The notes below the pieces were generated by a model. That model did not search any database. It saw only the letters and a program-made list of their open reading frames with translations, and had not been told where the DNA came from. Below are positions 27,260-37,980 of a DNA stretch of 64,000 nucleotides, piece after piece. The position numbers and the translations under genes were made by a program. The number at the start of each line of letters is the position of its first letter. Within the stretch, counting starts at the first letter, position 1. This DNA is from Azonexus hydrophilus DSM 23864 (GTDB lineage: Bacteria; Pseudomonadota; Gammaproteobacteria; Burkholderiales; Rhodocyclaceae), in contig NZ_AUCE01000012.1 of NCBI RefSeq assembly GCF_000429605.1, positions 62,001 to 126,000 of the forward strand, given 5' to 3'.

Positions 27260-28398
27260 GGCCAAGCGCGGGCGCCCCAGATCATGCGTTTGGCAACGAA
27301 ATGGCGGGCCGGCGGGAAGACGTCGAGCGCCAGCAGGCCGAGGCCGCGGGCCAGTCTGAGCGGCGCGCAGTCGTTGGAGAAGGCCTTGACCACCTTGTCG
27401 GTGAAGAAGGCGCCGCCTTCGCGGTCGAGCCGGCGGCTGGCGGCGTAGGCAGCAAGGTCGATGCCGGCGACGCCGTCTTTAAGGAGTTGGTCGGCGAGTT
27501 GCCAGGCGTCGCGCAGGCCGAGGTTGAACCCCTGGCCGGAAACCGGGTGCAAGGTCTGTGCGGTGTTGCCGATCCACACTTCGCGGCCCCGGTGCAACTG
27601 GTCGCGCAGGCGCAGGGCGAGCGGGAAACGGCTGCGCTTGCCAGGCTTGGCGAAGCGCATGCTGCGGCCGAACTGGGCGCTCAGCGCGGCGACGAACGCG
27701 TCGTCGTCTAGCGCCATGACGGCGTCGGCCTTGGCCGGCGGCAGCGTGAACACGATCGAGTATTCGTCGCCCAACGGCAGCAGCGCCAGCGGGCCGTCCG
27801 GGGTGAAGCGTTCCCAGGCGCGGCGGGCATTCCCCGGCGTCGGCGTGACTTCGCAGATGACCGCGTGCTGGACGTAGTCGCTGACCGTGACGCCGGCTTC
27901 ATCGCCCGGCGTGCCTTCGGCATGGACCAGCAGGCGGCAACGGATACGGCGCAGCTTGCCGGCGTGGCGCAGGGCGACGGTGGCGCCGTCGCTGTCGGCG
28001 GTGATGTCGATGATTTCCGCCTCGGTCAGCCGCGCGTCGTCGGCCAGCCGGGCGGCCAGTGCGGCGGCGAGGTCGCGGTAGCGGACGACGTAGCCGAGCG
28101 CCGGCAGCTTGTAGTCGCTGCGGTCGATCAGCGTGCGGCCGAAGCCGCCTTTCTGCGAGACGTGGATGGTCTCGATCGGCGTCGCTGCCCGCGTCGGCCA
28201 GCCGCCGAGTTGTTCGAGCAGTTCGCGGGCGCCGTGCGACAGCGCCAGGGCGCGAGGGTCGGCTTGCAGCGCGGCCGGTGGGCGCCGGTCGACGAGCAGC
28301 GACTGCTGGCCGCCGGCTGCCAGTGCCAGGTGCAGTGTCATGCCGACCGGGCCGGCGCCGACGATCAGGATGTCGACGTTTTCAACAGCTTCAGTCAT
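27256..28398 (-). CDS. UbiH/UbiF/VisC-family FAD-dependent hydroxylase
   Basis: A 380-residue flavin monooxygenase of the ubiquinone-synthesis hydroxylase family. The dinucleotide fold ILIVGAGPVGMTLHLALA is at the N-terminus, and the second FAD motif IGNTAQTLHPVSGQGFNLGLRDAW near residue 280. Members add hydroxyl groups to the ubiquinone ring (UbiH, UbiI, UbiF); which position this one acts on cannot be told from sequence alone. The middle DG-type motif is only partly conserved. The ATG at 28398 overlaps the pepP stop by eight bases, the same pepP-ubiH neighbourhood known in E. coli. Confidence 0.85.
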   Translation of the reverse strand: MTEAVENVDILIVGAGPVGMTLHLALAAGGQQSLLVDRRPPAALQADPRALALSHGARELLEQLGGWPTRAATPIETIHVSQKGGFGRTLIDRSDYKLPALGYVVRYRDLAAALAARLADDARLTEAEIIDITADSDGATVALRHAGKLRRIRCRLLVHAEGTPGDEAGVTVSDYVQHAVICEVTPTPGNARRAWERFTPDGPLALLPLGDEYSIVFTLPPAKADAVMALDDDAFVAALSAQFGRSMRFAKPGKRSRFPLALRLRDQLHRGREVWIGNTAQTLHPVSGQGFNLGLRDAWQLADQLLKDGVAGIDLAAYAASRRLDREGGAFFTDKVVKAFSNDCAPLRLARGLGLLALDVFPPARHFVAKRMIWGARAWP

Positions 28399-29689
28399 GG
28401 CGCATCACTTCCTCGATTTCGGCCACCGTCTTCGGCGCTGTCGTATAGACATCGCAGCCGTCGGTCGTGACGCGCACGTCGTCCTCGATGCGGATGCCGA
28501 TGCCGGCCAGTTCGGTGGGCACGTCGGCGCCCGGGCGGATGTACAGGCCGGGTTCGACGGTGATGGTCATGCCCGGTTGCAGCGTCGTCCAGTCGTTGCC
28601 GATCTTGTATTCGCCGGCGTCGTGCACGTCCAGGCCGAGCCAGTGGCCGGTGCGGTGCATGTAGAAACGGCGGAAGTCGCCCTTCTCGATCAGGGTGTCG
28701 ACGCTGCCGGTCAGCAGTTTCAGGTCGACCAGGCCCTGCGTCAGCACGCGCACGGCGGCGTCGTGCGCTTCCATGAAGTGGCGGCCGGGCGCCGTGGCGG
28801 CGATGGCGGCGGCCTGGGCGGCCAGCACGATCTCGTACACATCCTTCTGTGCCGGCGTGAAGCGGCCATTGACCGGGAAAGTGCGGGTGATGTCGGCGGC
28901 GTAGCCTTCGACTTCGCAGCCGGCGTCGATCAGCACCAGCGTGTGGTCGTTCAAGAGCTTGTTGTTCTCGACGTAATGCAGCACGCAGGCGTTGGCGCCG
29001 CCGGCGACGATGGGTGTGTAGGCGTGGCCGTCGGCGCCGCGTTTGCGGAATTCGTAGGACAGTTCGGCTTCCAGCTCGTATTCGGCCATGCCCGGGCGGC
29101 AGGCGTGCATGGCGCGGGCGTGGCCGGCGCTGGCGATGTCGGCGGCGCGCTGCATGGTGGCCAGTTCGGCCTTGTCCTTGATCAGGCGCATGGCGTCGAG
29201 TTCGGCGCGCAGGTCGTGGATCGCGCGCGGCGCGCGCTTGCCGGCGCGGGCCTGGGCGCGGACTTCGTTCAAGGCCCTGGCGATGCGCGCATCCCAGGCC
29301 TCGTCGTGGCCGACGGCATGCCACAGCGTGTCGCGGTCGACCAGCAGTTCGGGCAGTTTTTTGTCCAGTTGTTCGATCGAGTATGCGGCGTCGAAGCCGA
29401 AGGCGCTTTTCGCGGCTTTCGGACCATAGCGGTAGCCGTCCCAGATTTCGCGTTCTTCGTGCTTGTCGCGGCAGAACAGGATGGACTTCGGTTTATTGCC
29501 GCCGACCAGCACGACCACTGCCTCCGGCTCGGGGAAGCCCGACAGGTACCAGAAATAGCTGTCGAAACGGTAGGGATAGTGCGCGTCGCGGTTGCGCACG
29601 ACCTCCGGTGCCGTCGGGATGATGGCGACGCCGTCGCTTATGGTTTTGAGCAGGCGTCGGCGGCGGGTGAGGTAATGGGCGTGAGTCAT
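28391..29689 (-). CDS. pepP: Xaa-Pro aminopeptidase P (M24)
   Basis: A 432-residue metallopeptidase that removes the first residue when proline is second. The creatinase-fold metal ligands are seen in LIDAGCEVEGYAADITRTFP, HRTGHWLGLDVHDAG and the late VTVEPGLYI and GIRIEDD segments. The N-terminal domain has the PYRFDSYFWYLSGFPEPEA pattern of the AMP_N domain. Its ATG directly abuts the dinD stop (TGA then ATG), so its ribosome site is inside dinD. The downstream gene encodes the UbiH-family hydroxylase. Confidence 0.93.
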   Translation of the reverse strand: MTHAHYLTRRRRLLKTISDGVAIIPTAPEVVRNRDAHYPYRFDSYFWYLSGFPEPEAVVVLVGGNKPKSILFCRDKHEEREIWDGYRYGPKAAKSAFGFDAAYSIEQLDKKLPELLVDRDTLWHAVGHDEAWDARIARALNEVRAQARAGKRAPRAIHDLRAELDAMRLIKDKAELATMQRAADIASAGHARAMHACRPGMAEYELEAELSYEFRKRGADGHAYTPIVAGGANACVLHYVENNKLLNDHTLVLIDAGCEVEGYAADITRTFPVNGRFTPAQKDVYEIVLAAQAAAIAATAPGRHFMEAHDAAVRVLTQGLVDLKLLTGSVDTLIEKGDFRRFYMHRTGHWLGLDVHDAGEYKIGNDWTTLQPGMTITVEPGLYIRPGADVPTELAGIGIRIEDDVRVTTDGCDVYTTAPKTVAEIEEVMRHD

Positions 29690-30541
29690 TCAGTCGGTGT
29701 CTTTCTTCTCGATTCGTTGCTGCGCATGTTCGATCTGCCGGATGCTGCGCTCGGGCGTCGGCAGGTCTTCCGGCATGGTACCGCCGAGTTCCTTGATCGT
29801 CTCGCGCACTTTTCGGCCGACGGCGAGGTGGGTCAGGTTCGCCTCCTGCTTGCCTTTGACCCCGTCGCGGCGCAATTTCTCCTCGGTTTGCGTGGCGCGG
29901 AACAGGTTGGCGGCCAGTTCGGTGCTGCCCATGTGGTCGAGGATTTTCTGGCTTTTCTTCAAGCCCTTGCGGGCGTGGATGGCCTTGGCCCCCAGGCCGC
30001 CGTACAGGCCGCGATAGCCGTGGTCCTGGAAAACGGCGAAGTCGAGGCCACTTTCGACGCCGGCCTCGGCGGCAGCGGCAGCAAGGTATTTGTTGTGTTG
30101 TGCGAGTTCGTTGCGGATGGCGAGCCGCTTCTCGTCTTCGCTCAGTTGCCCGAAGGCGGTGTCGTTCGCCAGTTCCTGGCGGCGGGTCTGGATGGCAAAG
30201 TAAGTCTGGCCGTTGGCAATGACCGGCTTCGAGGGGTCGCCGTTCTGGACGATCAGGTAGCAGGCGTAGCGGGAGAGGCGGATGTCTTCGATCTGCCGTT
30301 TTGCCCCCGAGCCGATGTCGACCATTGTGAGGACATCCTCAAAATGGTCGGAAACAGCTTGGCCGCTTTGTTCACAGGCTATCCTAGCGCGTTCGATGGC
30401 GGGAAGAAAGTGTCGGTATTGCGAATAATCCAGTGCTGTTGCCAGTTTGCGGGCCAGCCAGTATTCGTTGCCGGCGTCGTCAAGTTGGCGCAGGCCTTCA
30501 AAGCTGGCATGGTGCTGGCGGGAAACGGGTGAGTCGGTCAT
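29690..30541 (-). CDS. dinD: DNA-damage-inducible protein D (DinD-like)
   Basis: A 283-residue soluble protein matching DinD: an N-terminal BRO/KilA-like part (FEGLRQLDDAGNEYW, LATALDYSQYRHFLPAIERA), then DIRLSRYACYLIVQNGDP and QTYFAIQTRRQEL, and the C-terminal NHMG-like DHMGSTELAANLFRATQTEEKL. E. coli DinD is SOS-induced and can interfere with RecA filaments. Here it is inserted between murU and pepP, ends exactly at the pepP ATG, and has GGAGGA eight bases before its start. I found no LexA box directly upstream. The gene is widely but patchily distributed, so horizontal gain is possible. Confidence 0.88.
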   Translation of the reverse strand: MTDSPVSRQHHASFEGLRQLDDAGNEYWLARKLATALDYSQYRHFLPAIERARIACEQSGQAVSDHFEDVLTMVDIGSGAKRQIEDIRLSRYACYLIVQNGDPSKPVIANGQTYFAIQTRRQELANDTAFGQLSEDEKRLAIRNELAQHNKYLAAAAAEAGVESGLDFAVFQDHGYRGLYGGLGAKAIHARKGLKKSQKILDHMGSTELAANLFRATQTEEKLRRDGVKGKQEANLTHLAVGRKVRETIKELGGTMPEDLPTPERSIRQIEHAQQRIEKKDTD

Positions 30542-30584
30542 CGCTGCATTCCTCCAGGGGTTGAAAGCGCCATGCTATTGGAAT

Positions 30585-31277
<693 letters not shown>

Positions 31278-32291
31278 CTAGCGGCGGTAGCCGATCTGCT
31301 CGGTGTTGCCTTCGAGCTTGTCGAGCAGGTTGAGCAGCGGCTTGAGCGGGATGTAGCGGCTGGCCGTCTTGCGCGCGTAGTTCATGAAGCGCGGCAGGTC
31401 CTCGCTGTATTTTTCCTTGCCGTCGCGGTACTTGAGGCGGCAGAAGATGCCGAGCACCTTGAGGTGGCGCTGCAGGCCCATCAGCTCGTAGTCGCGCCAG
31501 AAATCGCCGAAGTCGTTGCGCACCGGCAGGCCGGCGGCGCGGGCCTTTTCCCAGTAGCGGACGACCCAGTCGATTTCCTGTTCTTCTTCCCAGGAGATGA
31601 AGGCGTCGCGGAACAGCGAGACGACGTCGTAGGTGATCGGGCCATAGACTGCGTCCTGAAAGTCGATGATGCCCGGCGTCAGCGTCTGCGCGCTTTCGAC
31701 GACCATCAGGTTGCGCGGCATGAAGTCGCGATGGACGAAGACCTTGGGCTGGTTGAGCGCCGAATTGATCAGGAACTTGAAGGTCCGGTCGAGCATCAGC
31801 AACTCGCTGGTGTCGAGCTGGACGCCGAGGTGGCGGCCGACAAACCATTCGGGGAAGAGGTCGAGTTCGCGGCGCAGCAGGGTTGCGTCGTAGGGCGGCA
31901 GCGTCGCGGCGGTCGACGATAGCTGCCATTTGACGAGCACGTCGAGCACCGGGCGGATCAGCGTGTCGGCCAGCGACAAGTCGGCGTTGAGCGCGTCGAG
32001 GTAGCCGATGCGGCCGAGGTCGGTGAGCACCAGGAAGCCGTTGTCGAGGTCCTGGTCGAGGATGCGCGGTGCCGCCAGGTCGGCCCTGGCGAGCAGGCCG
32101 GCGACCTTGATGAAGGGTTTGCAGTCTTCTTTTTCGGGTGGTGCGTCCATCAGGATGCGCGTGCTGCCGTCCGGCCAGGTCAGGCGGAAATAGCGGCGGA
32201 AGCTGGCGTCGGCGGACGCTGGCGTGATGGAAACGGACTGTTCGGGGAAGCGACTGGCAACCCAGTCGGTAACAAGTTGATCGCGCGACAT
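31278..32291 (-). CDS. amgK: N-acetylmuramate/N-acetylglucosamine kinase (APH-fold)
   Basis: A 337-residue kinase of the aminoglycoside-phosphotransferase fold. The catalytic loop is FVHRDFMPRNLMV (H187, D189, N194) and the metal-binding IIDFQDAVYGP starts at D210. AmgK phosphorylates the anomeric carbon of MurNAc and GlcNAc in cell-wall recycling; MurU uses the product. It is first gene of its leftward operon and is divergent from lptD, pairing peptidoglycan recycling with outer-membrane assembly in one neighbourhood. Confidence 0.87.
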   Translation of the reverse strand: MSRDQLVTDWVASRFPEQSVSITPASADASFRRYFRLTWPDGSTRILMDAPPEKEDCKPFIKVAGLLARADLAAPRILDQDLDNGFLVLTDLGRIGYLDALNADLSLADTLIRPVLDVLVKWQLSSTAATLPPYDATLLRRELDLFPEWFVGRHLGVQLDTSELLMLDRTFKFLINSALNQPKVFVHRDFMPRNLMVVESAQTLTPGIIDFQDAVYGPITYDVVSLFRDAFISWEEEQEIDWVVRYWEKARAAGLPVRNDFGDFWRDYELMGLQRHLKVLGIFCRLKYRDGKEKYSEDLPRFMNYARKTASRYIPLKPLLNLLDKLEGNTEQIGYRR

Positions 32292-32378
32292 CGAGTAGTG
32301 GACGGTTCGTTGTAAAATGGCGCGATTTTAACACCCGGGCATCGGCCTTTCCGGTCCCGGCTCGCCCAGAATGCTCCG
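32292..32378. promoter_or_regulatory. Divergent promoter region amgK / lptD
   Basis: An 87-base gap with a central AT-rich patch at about 32310-32332. TAAAAT reads on both strands, as possible -10 elements for each direction, set in an imperfect inverted repeat (TGTAAAAT / ATTTTAACA). No clear -35 was found, so exact promoters are not assigned. Confidence 0.35.
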
Positions 32379-34886
32379 ATGACAGGTTTCTCCCGACGTC
32401 CGATCGCCGTGCTGGTTTGCTGCCTGTTTGCCGGCACGCAGGGGGTGCATGCGGCTGTGGGAGACCCTGCCTCTCTGGCAACGGAGGGGCGCGGAGCTGT
32501 TCAGGACGAGGTTGTCGTTCCGCTGAGACTGGAGCGCAGGCTGGTTGGCAGCGAGAGGAAGCGTTCAGCACCCAAGCTGGCTTCCGTCGGTAGCATCTTG
32601 CCGCTCACCGGTGCTGAGGAGCTTCCGCTATTCCTGGTTGCCGACCGGATGGAAGGTGCGGCCGACCAGCGTCTGGTGGCGGAAGGGAACGTCGAATTGC
32701 GCAAGTCGGGCATGACCCTGCAGACGGATCGGCTGACGTATCAACACGCTGACGACGAGATCGAAGCGATTGGCGCGGTTCGTTTGACTCGGGGAGCGGC
32801 CGAGATCGAGGCCGATTACCTGAAGATGAAGCTGAGCGAACAGCTGGGTTTTGCCGACAAGGCCCGCTACTCGGTCAGCAAGGAAGTCAGCAGCAGGTTC
32901 TATCAGGATACCTCGCAGGCGGTCGTCACGGTGACTGGTGCCGGCAACAGTGGCGCGCCGATGATGCTGAATGTCCCACGCGTATATGGCTTGCCGACCG
33001 ACGCCCCTTCGCCGCGGGAGATTTCTGCCTCGGGAGTCGCCGAGCGGATCGATTTTCTCGGCGAGAACCACATGCGCCTGAATCAGGGGACCTTTTCCAC
33101 CTGCAAGCCGTCGTCGCCCGATTGGTACCTGAAGGCCGGGGTTCTCGATCTTGATTATGATAGCGATTTCGGTCGTGCCGACGATGCCTCGCTGTGGTTC
33201 AAGGGCGTTCCCCTGTTCTATGCGCCGAAAGCCTGGTTCCCGATCAGCAGTGAACGTCGTTCCGGTTTGCTCAGTCCTTCGCTGAAACAATCCACGAAAA
33301 CCGGCTTCGATGTTGCCTTACCCATCTATTGGAACATTGCACCCAATTACGATGCGACTTTCTATCCGCGCTACATGAGCAAGCGTGGTACTCAGCTGGG
33401 TATCGAGACGCGCTATCTGGACGAGTCGTTTGCCGGCGATATCCGTGCTGAATACATCGGTAATGACACCAGTGCGCGTCGTCAGCGCTACGCTTATACA
33501 GTCCGCCATCAGCACCAGTTGAGCGAGGCGGTTTCGGCTGCGCTCAACTGGAATGGCGTCTCCGACGATACTTACTGGGAGGACATGTCGTCGCGCCTGT
33601 TGCAGACTTCGCAGGTTCAGTTGGAGCGTCGGCTGGCGCTCAACTATGTACCCAGTCCCTGGCTGCAGACCTCGTTGCAGTTGTTGCGTTACCAGACCTT
33701 GCAACCGGATGCATCCAATCCGGTCGAGCGTCCTTATTTCCTTGAGCCGCAACTCAATCTGGTCGCCTATCGTCCGAACCTGGCGGGCATGGACTTCACC
33801 ATGCTTGGCCAGTACTCGCGCTTCACGCACGACGATGTCGCCAACAAGGACAGGGGGGACCGTTTGGTGCTCTATCCGCAGATCAGCCTGCCGATCGTCA
33901 GCTCCGCCTTTCAGTTGACGCCGAAGCTGGGCTTGCACATGAGCAGCTATGCGATCGACCGCGCGACGCTGAATGGTGGTGGGCAGGAGCGGATTTCCCG
34001 CACGCTGCCGATTTTTTCCCTGGATTCGACGGTGGTTTTCGAGCGCCAGGGTACGGCGTTTGGCCGTACCTACTTGCAGACGCTGGAGCCGAGAATTTAC
34101 TACGTACGCATTCCGTACAAGGATCAGAGCCGGATTCCGGAATTCGATACGGCGCTCAGCGATTTCAATTTTGCCCAGGTTTTCTCGGAAAATCGCTACA
34201 GCGGCCAGGACCGGATCAACGACGCCGATCAATTGACCGTCGCCCTGACCAGCCGGGTGATTGATGAGGCCACGGGGGCCGAGCGTTTCAAGGCCATGGT
34301 TGGCCAGCGCTATTATTTCTCCGGGCAGCGGGTTGCCCTGAAAAATGAGACTTCTCGTCCGGAAAAGTTTTCCAACCTGATTGCCTCGGTCAGCGGTCTG
34401 GTGGCGCCCAAAACCTATGCAGAAGGGACCTGGGAGTACAACCATGATCAGCATGCCAGCGATCGTTTCTCCGCCGGGGTTCGCTTCCAGCCGGACTACG
34501 GCAAGGTGCTCTCGGCTAGTTACCGCTATACCCGGGATCCCCTGACCAACAAGTCAGTGGTCGATCAGATCGATCTGGCAGGTCAGTGGCCGCTTGCCGC
34601 TCAGTGGTACGGGATAGGCCGTTTCAACTATTCTCTGCGCGACAAACAGGCGCTTGAGACCATCGGCGGCCTGGAATACAACGCCGGCTGCTGGGCGGTG
34701 CGCGGGGTCGTGCAACGCCTGGCAGCAACCTCGGGTTCGCCGAATACCAGTTTCTTCCTGCAATTGGAGTTGCAGGATTTCACCAGCATTGGCTCGAATC
34801 CCCTCGGTTTGCTCCGGCGCAGCATTCCCGGCTATGGTAAAACCAACGAATTGCCCAATGATCGCAGTCTGATATCCAACCAGTGA
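32379..34886 (+). CDS. lptD: LPS-assembly outer-membrane protein LptD
   Basis: An 835-residue outer-membrane protein. The signal peptide ends near residue 25 (TQGVHA, then AVGDP). An LptA/OstA-like beta-jellyroll covers about 85-200 ([26 protein letters not shown]), followed by the large barrel with [27 protein letters not shown]. Cysteines in [10 protein letters not shown] and [12 protein letters not shown] are the conserved residues that form the inter-domain disulfide in E. coli LptD. The protein inserts lipopolysaccharide into the outer leaflet with LptE. It starts the lptD-surA-pdxA-rsmA operon; its stop overlaps an in-frame GTG of the next gene. Confidence 0.95.
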   Translation: MTGFSRRPIAVLVCCLFAGTQGVHAAVGDPASLATEGRGAVQDEVVVPLRLERRLVGSERKRSAPKLASVGSILPLTGAEELPLFLVADRMEGAADQRLVAEGNVELRKSGMTLQTDRLTYQHADDEIEAIGAVRLTRGAAEIEADYLKMKLSEQLGFADKARYSVSKEVSSRFYQDTSQAVVTVTGAGNSGAPMMLNVPRVYGLPTDAPSPREISASGVAERIDFLGENHMRLNQGTFSTCKPSSPDWYLKAGVLDLDYDSDFGRADDASLWFKGVPLFYAPKAWFPISSERRSGLLSPSLKQSTKTGFDVALPIYWNIAPNYDATFYPRYMSKRGTQLGIETRYLDESFAGDIRAEYIGNDTSARRQRYAYTVRHQHQLSEAVSAALNWNGVSDDTYWEDMSSRLLQTSQVQLERRLALNYVPSPWLQTSLQLLRYQTLQPDASNPVERPYFLEPQLNLVAYRPNLAGMDFTMLGQYSRFTHDDVANKDRGDRLVLYPQISLPIVSSAFQLTPKLGLHMSSYAIDRATLNGGGQERISRTLPIFSLDSTVVFERQGTAFGRTYLQTLEPRIYYVRIPYKDQSRIPEFDTALSDFNFAQVFSENRYSGQDRINDADQLTVALTSRVIDEATGAERFKAMVGQRYYFSGQRVALKNETSRPEKFSNLIASVSGLVAPKTYAEGTWEYNHDQHASDRFSAGVRFQPDYGKVLSASYRYTRDPLTNKSVVDQIDLAGQWPLAAQWYGIGRFNYSLRDKQALETIGGLEYNAGCWAVRGVVQRLAATSGSPNTSFFLQLELQDFTSIGSNPLGLLRRSIPGYGKTNELPNDRSLISNQ

Positions 34887-34891
34887 TACCC

Positions 34892-36184
34892 ATGCAAAAA
34901 ACTTTCGCAATCCTGTTCGTTTTCATGTGCAGCCTGTTCGCCTCTTCCGTTCAGGCCCAGGAGCCGGTCGAAGCCGATTACATCGTCGCCGTGGTTGGTG
35001 ACGGTGTCATTACCCGTAACGAGTTGCGGGCACGCCTGGCCGTAGCCCTGAAGCAACTGGAGCGACAGGGGACGCCCCTGCCCCCCCAGGATGTTCTCGA
35101 ACGGCAGATGCTCGAACGCATGATCATGGACAGTGCGCAATTTGCCTATGCCAAAGAGAGCGGATTGCGCATCGATGACGTGCAGCTCGATCAGGCAATT
35201 GGTCGGATTGCGGCCAACAACAACATGAGCTTGGCGCAGTTCCGTGCCGCACTGCAAAAGGACGGCATCGGCTACAGCGAATTTCGCGAGGAAATCCGCG
35301 GCGAGATGATCATGGCGCGCTTGCGTGAGCGTGAGGTAGAGAGCCGTCTCGTGGTTTCGGACAGCGAAATCGACAACTACCTGGCCAATCAGGCAGCCAG
35401 TGGTGGCGGCGACGAATACCGACTGGCTCACATCCTGTTGCGGGCGCCGGAATCGGTGACGCCGGAGCAACTAGCCAAGTTGCGTCAACGTGGCGAACAG
35501 GCGCAGGCCCGGGCGCGTGCCGGCGAGAATTTTGCCGAATTGACGGCAGTCTACTCCGATGCCCCCGATGCTCTGCAAGGCGGGGAGCTCGGCTGGCGGA
35601 AGCTGGATCGTTTGCCGCAACTGTATGCCGAAGCAGCTGCGCGTCTGCAGGCCGGCGGCGTCAGCGACTTGCTGCGCTCATCGGCCGGTTTCCACATCGT
35701 CAAACTGCTCGACAAGCGCGGCGGCAATGCGCCGGCTTCGGTCATGCAGACCAATGCCCGTCATGTCCTGATCCGGGTCAACGAGGTTGTGTCCGAAGCC
35801 GATGCCCGTCACCGCCTCGAAGCCGTCCGTGAGCGCATCGTCAACGGCATGGATTTCGCCGAGCAGGCGCGGCTTTTCTCGCAGGATGGCTCTGCGGCCA
35901 AGGGCGGCGACCTCGGCTGGTTGAATCCGGGCGACACCGTGCCCGATTTCGAGCGGGCGATGGATGCCCTGAAGCCGGGCGAACTCAGCCCGGTCGTCCA
36001 GTCGCCGTTCGGCATGCACCTGATCCAGGTCATCGAACGTCGTGAGCGCGATGTCTCGGCCGAACGTCAGCGCTCGGTCGCCCGTCAGGCGATCCGCGAG
36101 CGCAAGCTCGACGATGCCTACCAGGACTGGCTGCGTCAGTTGCGCGACCGCACCTACGTCGAAAACCGCCTGGAGCAGCAATGA
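34892..36184 (+). CDS. surA: Periplasmic chaperone and peptidyl-prolyl isomerase SurA
   Basis: A 430-residue periplasmic protein. The signal peptide is MQKTFAILFVFMCSLFASS with cleavage after VQA (residue 22). The SurA N domain follows (VVGDGVITRNELRARL), then two parvulin domains, about 172-270 (EYRLAHILLRAPES) and 285-385 (NARHVLIRVNEVVSEADAR, GGDLGWLNPGDTVPDFE). It guides outer-membrane proteins such as LptD to the BAM complex. The start could be the GTG at 34883, overlapping the lptD stop. I prefer the ATG at 34892 because it begins a normal signal peptide. Confidence 0.94.
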   Translation: MQKTFAILFVFMCSLFASSVQAQEPVEADYIVAVVGDGVITRNELRARLAVALKQLERQGTPLPPQDVLERQMLERMIMDSAQFAYAKESGLRIDDVQLDQAIGRIAANNNMSLAQFRAALQKDGIGYSEFREEIRGEMIMARLREREVESRLVVSDSEIDNYLANQAASGGGDEYRLAHILLRAPESVTPEQLAKLRQRGEQAQARARAGENFAELTAVYSDAPDALQGGELGWRKLDRLPQLYAEAAARLQAGGVSDLLRSSAGFHIVKLLDKRGGNAPASVMQTNARHVLIRVNEVVSEADARHRLEAVRERIVNGMDFAEQARLFSQDGSAAKGGDLGWLNPGDTVPDFERAMDALKPGELSPVVQSPFGMHLIQVIERRERDVSAERQRSVARQAIRERKLDDAYQDWLRQLRDRTYVENRLEQQ

Positions 36185-37185
36185 CCGCACCGGTGATCGC
36201 CGTTACCAGCGGCGAGCCGGCCGGCATCGGTCCCGAACTCTGTCTCGAGCTTGCCGGCTGGTCCGGCGAAGGGCGTCCGGTCGTTCTCGGCGACCGCGAG
36301 CTGCTCGCTCAGCGTGCCGCCATGCTTGGCCTCGACATCGTCCTGCGCGACTATTTGCCCGCCGTTCCGGCCGCGCCCGGCACGCTCGACATCATTCATT
36401 TGCCGCTCGCCAAGCCGGCCGAAGCCAGTATCCTTGATGCCGCCAACGGGCCTTACGTGCTGGCGCTGCTCGACCGCGCGCTGGCCGGCTGCCAGTCCGG
36501 CGAATTCGCCGCGATGGCAACGGCGCCGGTGCACAAGGGCGTGATCAACGACGCCGGCGTCGCCTTCACCGGCCACACCGAATACCTGGCCGACAAGACC
36601 GATACGCCGCTGGTGGTGATGATGCTCGCCGGCGATACCGAACGCGGCCCGCTGCGCGTCGCGCTGGCGACCACGCACCTGCCGCTCAAGGACGTGCCGG
36701 CAGCGATTACCGGCGAACTGCTGGAACGCACGCTGCGCATCGTCGACGCCGATCTGAGCGGCAAGTATGGCATCGCCGAACCGCGCATTCTGGTCGCCGG
36801 GTTGAATCCGCATGCCGGCGAGGGCGGTTATCTCGGCCGCGAGGAAATCGACATCATCGAACCGGCGCTGGCCCGGCTGCGCGGCGAAGGCCTGCAACTC
36901 TCCGGCCCGCATCCCGCCGACACCATGTTCACCCCGCCGGTGCTCGCCGGCGGCGACGCGGTGCTGGCGATGTACCACGACCAGGGCCTGACCGCGCTCA
37001 AGTACGCCACCTTCGGCAACGGCATCAACGTCACGCTCGGCCTGCCGATCATCCGCACCTCGGTCGATCACGGCACCGCACTGGCCCTCGCCGGTACCGG
37101 CCAGGCCGATGCCGGCAGCCTGTTCGCCGCGGTCAGCGAAGCGGCCAGAATGGCGCAACGGGCAACTGCAAGGAAGCAAGCATGA
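36181..37185 (+). CDS. pdxA: 4-hydroxythreonine-4-phosphate dehydrogenase
   Basis: A 334-residue metal- and NAD-dependent enzyme of pyridoxal-phosphate synthesis. The typical start [20 protein letters not shown] and the segments [49 protein letters not shown] and [12 protein letters not shown] are all seen. The ATG overlaps the surA stop by four bases (ATGA), and its own stop overlaps the rsmA ATG. It keeps the enterobacterial order surA-pdxA-rsmA. Confidence 0.95.
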   Translation: MTAPVIAVTSGEPAGIGPELCLELAGWSGEGRPVVLGDRELLAQRAAMLGLDIVLRDYLPAVPAAPGTLDIIHLPLAKPAEASILDAANGPYVLALLDRALAGCQSGEFAAMATAPVHKGVINDAGVAFTGHTEYLADKTDTPLVVMMLAGDTERGPLRVALATTHLPLKDVPAAITGELLERTLRIVDADLSGKYGIAEPRILVAGLNPHAGEGGYLGREEIDIIEPALARLRGEGLQLSGPHPADTMFTPPVLAGGDAVLAMYHDQGLTALKYATFGNGINVTLGLPIIRTSVDHGTALALAGTGQADAGSLFAAVSEAARMAQRATARKQA

Positions 37186-37952
37186 AGGGACACGTCGCCC
37201 GTAAGCGGTTTGGTCAGAATTTCCTGATTGATCAGGGCATCATCGGCGCCATCGTTTCGGCGATCAATCCGGCGCGCACCGACACCGTCGTCGAGATCGG
37301 CCCCGGTCTTGGCGCCATCACCATCCCGCTGCTCGAGCGCGTCGACCGTCTGCACGTTGTCGAGATCGACCGCGACCTGATCGCTCGCCTGAAAAAACAG
37401 CATACACCCGAGCGCCTGAGCATCCACGAAGGCGATGCGCTGGCTTTCGACTTCGCCAGCATCGGCAGCGACCTGCGCCTGGTCGGCAACCTGCCGTACA
37501 ACATCTCGACGCCGCTGCTCTTCCACCTTGCCAGCTATGGCCAGCAGGTGCGCGACATGCACTTCATGCTGCAGAAGGAAGTCGTCGAGCGCATGGTCGC
37601 CGAACCCGGCTGCGCCGACTACGGCCGGCTGTCGGTGATGCTGCAGTACAGCTTCTGGCTGGAATGGCTGATCGACGTGCCGCCGGAGAGCTTCGATCCG
37701 CCGCCCAAGGTCGATTCGGCGGTCGTCCGCCTGATTCCAAAACCGCCGGAACAGATCAATGCCCGCGATCCGGAGCGTCTTTCGGCGCTGGTCCAGGCCG
37801 CTTTCGCCCAGCGCCGCAAGATGCTGCGCAACAACCTCAAGGGCATCCTCGACGATGCCGGGTTTGCCGCGCTCGACATCGCCCCGACGCTGCGCCCGGA
37901 AGACCTGCCGGTCGAGGATTACGTGCGCATCGCCAACTACCTGACGAACTGA
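37182..37952 (+). CDS. rsmA: 16S rRNA (adenine1518/1519-N6)-dimethyltransferase
   Basis: A 256-residue methyltransferase (KsgA) that dimethylates two adenines in the last helix of 16S r[21 protein letters not shown] opens the protein. The SAM loop is [16 protein letters not shown], and the catalytic [13 protein letters not shown] and RYGRL-like [12 protein letters not shown] segments follow. It is last gene of the lptD operon and is convergent with the diguanylate cyclase gene. Twenty-eight bases separate the stops and hold a six-bp hairpin without a T-run. Confidence 0.95.
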   Translation: MKGHVARKRFGQNFLIDQGIIGAIVSAINPARTDTVVEIGPGLGAITIPLLERVDRLHVVEIDRDLIARLKKQHTPERLSIHEGDALAFDFASIGSDLRLVGNLPYNISTPLLFHLASYGQQVRDMHFMLQKEVVERMVAEPGCADYGRLSVMLQYSFWLEWLIDVPPESFDPPPKVDSAVVRLIPKPPEQINARDPERLSALVQAAFAQRRKMLRNNLKGILDDAGFAALDIAPTLRPEDLPVEDYVRIANYLTN

Positions 37953-37961
37953 TCCGTTCCT

Positions 37962-37977
37962 GGCAGGTGATCCTGCC
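37962..37977. terminator. Weak hairpin between convergent genes rsmA and siaD-like
   Basis: GGCAGG-TGAT-CCTGCC forms a six-bp stem with a four-base loop in the 28-base gap between two convergent genes. No T-run follows on either strand, so termination is only suggested by the position. Confidence 0.3.
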
Positions 37978-37980
37978 CGG

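Noticed and set aside
28133-30532. Plus-strand open frame of about 800 codons antisense to pepP and dinD
   Set aside because: It has a repetitive Val/Gly/Asp/Phe composition typical of antisense shadow, and two well-recognised genes occupy the other strand.
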